Source of the DNA: JALZBN01 sp035525375
Lineage (GTDB): Bacteria; Actinomycetota; Acidimicrobiia; Acidimicrobiales; AC-14
Direction: 5' to 3'
Assembly (NCBI GenBank): GCA_035525375.1
Contig: DATLEI010000084.1
Location: 1 to 8,910, forward strand
DNA: 8,910 nucleotides
Part shown: piece after piece, positions 6,282-8,910 of the stretch
Layout of the letters: every line of letters begins with the position of its first letter
How positions within the stretch are numbered: the first letter of the stretch is position 1
Translations under genes and position numbers: made by a program
The notes under the pieces: generated by a model
Told to the model about the DNA's origin: nothing
Databases searched by the model: none
Seen by the model: only the letters and a program-made list of their open reading frames with translations

Positions 6282-6599
6282 CTACGCCGGGTCTTCAGTC
6301 TTGAGGTGGCTGCCGGCCCAGAAGCCGCCGAACGGCACCAGGGCGAGGAAGAGGATCAGGACGGTGTGCCAGAAGCTCCAACCCTGGCCTTCCCTGACGG
6401 CCAGAACGAGCACTACGTACACGAGGAAAGCGATGCCGTGGACGGGACCCATGATCGAGATGAAGTCGGGGCCGTCGAAGACGCGGAAGGTGATCGAGGA
6501 GGCGAGCAGGAGGAGGAAGGTTGCGGCCTCGAGGTAGGCGACGATGCGAAAGGCGAGGGCGGTCCCGTCGAGTTTGGAACCTTGCATCGGAGTGGTCAT
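6282..6599 (-). CDS. DUF3817 family small integral membrane protein
   Basis: The 105-residue product looks like a DUF3817 (YdzA-like) protein, a family of unknown function common in actinobacteria. I see three likely membrane helices, at about 14-38, 47-68 and 75-96. Family-type conserved features are AYLEAATFLLLL with Glu24 in the first helix, MGPVHGIAFLVYV (Gly51, Pro52, His54, Gly55), and LVPFGGFW (Pro89, Phe90, Gly91). No catalytic motif or signal peptide is evident. The start chosen is the ATG whose complement is at 6597-6599. The frame remains open upstream, but that sequence is arginine-rich nonsense overlapping glmS. No ribosome binding site precedes the ATG, so it may be leaderless or nearly so. 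It converges on glmM and diverges from glmS. Family assignment is fairly secure from the motifs; the biological role is unknown. Confidence 0.88.
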   Translation of the reverse strand: MTTPMQGSKLDGTALAFRIVAYLEAATFLLLLASSITFRVFDGPDFISIMGPVHGIAFLVYVVLVLAVREGQGWSFWHTVLILFLALVPFGGFWAGSHLKTEDPA

Positions 6600-6655
6600 T
6601 TGGTCAGGAGTATGGCCGCAGACGCCCGCCCACGGCCATCCCGCTGTCGCCGTCG

Positions 6656-6661
6656 TAGGCT
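6656..6661 (+). promoter_or_regulatory. Probable -10 element of a leaderless glmS promoter
   Basis: TAGGCT fits the actinobacterial TANNNT -10 pattern and ends six bases before the glmS GTG. Transcription would therefore begin at or within a base of the start codon. No recognisable -35 hexamer lies at 16-18 base spacing, and no Shine-Dalgarno sequence precedes the GTG, both of which fit a leaderless transcript. The assignment is inferred from position and motif alone. Confidence 0.55.
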
Positions 6662-6667
6662 GGCGTT

Positions 6668-8512
6668 GTGTGCGGCATCGTCGGCGTTTCCGGTAGTAAG
6701 CCTGTGGTCCCGATCCTGTTGGAGGCCTTGGCGCGCCTCGAGTACCGGGGCTACGACTCCTCGGGCGTCGCCGTCGTCGACGACGGTGCACTCTGGCGCC
6801 GGCGTCGGGTGGGCAAGCTGGCCGAGCTCTCTGGCGCCGTCGACGACGCGCCGGCGACCGCCCGCACCGGCATAGGCCACACCCGCTGGGCCACGCACGG
6901 GCGGCCCGTCGAGCATAACGCTCATCCCCACATCGACTGCAGCGGCGACCTTGCGGTCGCCCATAACGGCATCATCGAGAACCACGTCGAGCTGGCTGAC
7001 GAGCTGACGGGCACGGGTCATGAGTTCACGTCCGAAACCGACTCCGAGGTCCTTGCTCACCTGATCGAGGGCGGCCTTGCAGCCGGCCTCGACCTGGCCG
7101 GCGCGACAAGAGCGGCCCTCAAGCGGGTGGTCGGGTCGTTTGCCCTGGCTGTGGTGCACTCGGCCCACCCCGACGTTGTCATCGCCGCCCGCCGAGGTTC
7201 GCCTTTGATTGCCGGGCGATCAGACGGCGTGGGACTGGTGGCGTCCGACATACCCGCGTTGCTGCCGCTGACTCGAGAGGTCTATGTGATTGACGACGAC
7301 CAGCTCGTCGAGGTCGGCCCTGGAACCCTGCGAGTCACAGCGCTCGAAGGCGAGGAGATCGAGCCCCAGCGCAAGCACGTCGACTGGGATCTCGAGGCCG
7401 CCGAGAAGTCGGGCTACCCCGACTTCATGCTGAAGGAGATCCACGAGCAACCACAGGCGATCCGGGAGACCTTGCGTGACCGAACGCGCGACGGACAGCT
7501 CGTCTTCGACGAGCTGCGGATCAGCACCGAGGAACTGCGTGCTTTCGACAAGGTCTTTGTTGTCGGGTGCGGCACCAGCTACCACGCCGGGCTCGTCGCC
7601 AAGTACGCGATCGAGCACTGGGCCCGCCTGCCGGTCGAGATCGACATCGCCAGTGAATTCCGTTACCGCGACCCAGTTCTCGACTCCAAGACGCTCGTTG
7701 TCGGGATCAGCCAATCGGGCGAGACGCTCGACACCATGGAGGCGTGCCGCTTCGCCCACGAGGCGGTGAACGGGGCCAAGATCCTCGCCATATGCAACGT
7801 CGTCGACTCGTCGATGGCGCGTGAAGCAGACGCCGTGCTCTACACGCGCGCCGGGCGAGAGATCGGAGTCGCCGCAACCAAGACGCACGTGGCCCAGATC
7901 GTTGCGGCCGATCTGCTAGCGCTGCACCTGGCCGAGCTGCGGGGAATGTTGTACCCGGCAGAGGTGACGGCACTGGTCGACGCGCTGCACGAGCTTCCCG
8001 ATCTCGTCGAGCGGGTGCTGGCTCGCGCCGACGAGATCGCGGCAGTGGCCGAGCGCTACGCCGAAACCCGTGACTTCTTCTATCTCGGACGTGGTCCTGG
8101 CTACCCGGTTGCCCTCGAGGGCGCGCTCAAGCTGAAGGAGATCTCTTACGCCCGGGCCGAGGGGTACCCGGCGGGCGAGATGAAGCACGGGCCCATCGCC
8201 CTCATCGAGCCCGGCACCGTGGTCGTCGCCGTCGCGACGCAGGGACGGCTACTGGCCAAGATCAAGGGCAACATCGAGGAGATGCGTACTCGTGGGGCCA
8301 CAGTCATCGTTGTGGCCACCGAGGGCGACGACGCCACGGCCGCCATGGCCGACGAGGTGCTGTGGGTGCCGCCGGTCGCCCAAGCGGCCGAGCTCTTCTC
8401 GCCCGCCGTCGACGTCGTTGCCTTGCAGCTGTTCGCCTACGCCTTGGCCAAGGCTCGGGGCCGAGACGTCGACCAGCCCCGCAACCTGGCCAAGACCGTG
8501 ACGGTCGAGTGA
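6668..8512 (+). CDS. glmS: Glutamine-fructose-6-phosphate aminotransferase (isomerising) GlmS
   Basis: GlmS makes glucosamine-6-phosphate from fructose-6-phosphate and glutamine, the first committed step of amino-sugar synthesis. The 614-residue product starts MCGIVG, so Cys2 becomes the N-terminal nucleophile of the class II glutaminase domain once Met is removed. That domain also shows YRGYDSSGVAVV, HTRWATHG (71-78), HNGIIENH and the TDSEVL segment with Asp125. Two SIS sugar-isomerase domains follow. The first has VVGCGTSYHAG (298-308) and the SQSGET phosphate loop (348-353). The second has YLGRGPGYPVALEGALKLKE and EMKHGPIALIE. The C-terminus QPRNLAKTVTVE carries the catalytic lysine, Lys603 in E. 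coli. It appears leaderless and is not preceded by a glmS ribozyme. acpS overlaps its stop by four bases. Confidence 0.97.
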   Translation: MCGIVGVSGSKPVVPILLEALARLEYRGYDSSGVAVVDDGALWRRRRVGKLAELSGAVDDAPATARTGIGHTRWATHGRPVEHNAHPHIDCSGDLAVAHNGIIENHVELADELTGTGHEFTSETDSEVLAHLIEGGLAAGLDLAGATRAALKRVVGSFALAVVHSAHPDVVIAARRGSPLIAGRSDGVGLVASDIPALLPLTREVYVIDDDQLVEVGPGTLRVTALEGEEIEPQRKHVDWDLEAAEKSGYPDFMLKEIHEQPQAIRETLRDRTRDGQLVFDELRISTEELRAFDKVFVVGCGTSYHAGLVAKYAIEHWARLPVEIDIASEFRYRDPVLDSKTLVVGISQSGETLDTMEACRFAHEAVNGAKILAICNVVDSSMAREADAVLYTRAGREIGVAATKTHVAQIVAADLLALHLAELRGMLYPAEVTALVDALHELPDLVERVLARADEIAAVAERYAETRDFFYLGRGPGYPVALEGALKLKEISYARAEGYPAGEMKHGPIALIEPGTVVVAVATQGRLLAKIKGNIEEMRTRGATVIVVATEGDDATAAMADEVLWVPPVAQAAELFSPAVDVVALQLFAYALAKARGRDVDQPRNLAKTVTVE

Positions 8513-8874
8513 TCGGAATCGGAATTGACGCTGTCGAGATCTCGCGGTTCCGGCAGGTGCTCGCCCGCCGGCCGCTGGTTGCTGATCGGCTTTTTACCGA
8601 TGGCGAGCGGGCTTACGGGGCGCGCGCCGTCGATGGCGCGCCGCGGCTGGCGGTGCGGTTCGCGGCCAAGGAGGCGGTGATGAAGGCCCTCGGCGTCGGG
8701 GTGGGTGCCTTCGCGTTTCGTGACGTCGAGGTGGTCTCGGCGCCGTCAGGCCAACCCTCGGTCGTGTTGCGGGGCCGGGCCGCCGCGCTTGCCGCCGACC
8801 GAGGTGTCGCTCGCTGGCACCTGTCACTGACGCACACCGACGTTTCGGCTCACGCTGTCGCCGTCGCTCTTTGA
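8509..8874 (+). CDS. acpS: Holo-[acyl-carrier-protein] synthase AcpS
   Basis: AcpS transfers 4'-phosphopantetheine from coenzyme A to a serine of apo-acyl carrier protein, activating it for fatty acid synthesis. From the GTG at 8509 it has 121 residues, the usual length. It opens MIGIGIDAVEISRF, where Asp7 matches the Mg-binding Asp9 of E. coli AcpS region. RFAAKEAVMKALG (50-62) supplies Glu55, matching Glu58, and the nearby lysines. RLFTDGERAY precedes this, and the C-terminal strand is RWHLSLTHTDVSAHAVAVAL. The start overlaps the glmS stop (GTGA), so translation is almost certainly coupled. An upstream extension would lie in the glmS shadow frame and is not family-like. The neighbour downstream appears to be nnr, a common actinobacterial order. 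Confidence 0.95.
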   Translation: MIGIGIDAVEISRFRQVLARRPLVADRLFTDGERAYGARAVDGAPRLAVRFAAKEAVMKALGVGVGAFAFRDVEVVSAPSGQPSVVLRGRAAALAADRGVARWHLSLTHTDVSAHAVAVAL

Positions 8875-8884
8875 CCCCGGGTCG

Positions 8885-8910
8885 ATGATTCCGGTCGTCA
8901 CTCCGGCCGA
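8885..8910 (+). CDS. Probable NAD(P)H-hydrate epimerase/dehydratase, 5' end only
   Basis: Only the first eight codons are present, reading MIPVVTPA before the window ends. The VVTPA start is characteristic of actinobacterial bifunctional Nnr proteins (YjeF N-terminal epimerase plus ADP-dependent dehydratase), which repair hydrated NAD(P)H. Nnr is often found next to acpS in this phylum. The ATG lies ten bases after the acpS stop with no strong ribosome binding site. The call rests on a very short match plus context and would need the downstream sequence to confirm. Confidence 0.5.

Noticed and set aside
6600..6667. A glmS ribozyme or other riboswitch upstream of glmS
   Set aside because: The gap is only 68 bases, too short for the ribozyme, and glmS appears leaderless. 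The ribozyme is known mainly from Firmicutes.
6600..6791. An upstream extension of the DUF3817 gene giving a 169-residue protein
   Set aside because: The extra residues are arginine-rich, overlap the glmS coding region and its promoter on the other strand, and do not resemble the family N-terminus.
6244..6875. Plus-strand open frames across the DUF3817 gene (6244-6537 and 6267-6875)
   Set aside because: They have no family resemblance and are antisense to a membrane protein with clear helix patterning and conserved motifs.
1..8910. Mobile elements, CRISPR arrays, tRNA genes, or defence or toxin-antitoxin genes
   Set aside because: No inverted or direct repeat set, transposase or nuclease motif, tRNA-like fold or unexplained gene was seen. 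Essentially all of the window is accounted for by housekeeping genes.

Overview
This is a GC-rich stretch of chromosomal housekeeping DNA from an actinobacterium. The gene order supports this: infA-rpmJ-rpsM-rpsK-rpsD-rpoA-rplQ-truA-rplM-rpsI-glmM, then glmS-acpS and the start of an nnr-like gene. So do the Cys4 zinc forms of S4 and L36, the DUF3817 membrane protein, and an apparently leaderless glmS start behind a TANNNT -10 box. The style of the TruA and RNA polymerase alpha proteins suggests Acidimicrobiia, but that is an impression from family knowledge, not a phylogeny.

Region 1 (about 1-4014) is the downstream part of the alpha operon: IF-1, L36, S13, S11, S4, RNA polymerase alpha subunit, L17 and the tRNA pseudouridine synthase TruA. 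All are on the + strand with very short gaps or overlaps. The only sizeable gap is 59 bases before rpoA, which carries a good ribosome binding site. The operon's main promoter must lie to the left of the window.

Region 2 (about 3989-6280) is rplM-rpsI-glmM. A good sigma-70-type promoter sits in the last codons of truA, and its -10 box includes the truA stop codon. This suggests that L13 and S9, and probably GlmM, can be transcribed independently of the alpha operon.

Region 3 (6282-6599, minus strand) is a small three-helix membrane protein of the DUF3817 family. It converges on glmM with one base between the two stop codons, and it diverges from glmS across a 68-base gap.

Region 4 (6668-8910) is glmS, then acpS overlapping it by four bases, then the first codons of what looks like NAD(P)H-hydrate epimerase/dehydratase. 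GlmS makes glucosamine-6-phosphate and GlmM converts it to glucosamine-1-phosphate, so the window holds two consecutive steps toward UDP-GlcNAc for peptidoglycan. AcpS activates acyl carrier protein for lipid synthesis.

I found no mobile element, CRISPR array, tRNA, rRNA, riboswitch or defence-like cassette. I do not think the window contains an undescribed system. The points worth a second look concern translation starts (a probable CTG start for infA and an unresolved truA start), an internal promoter, a leaderless start and the tight convergent junction.
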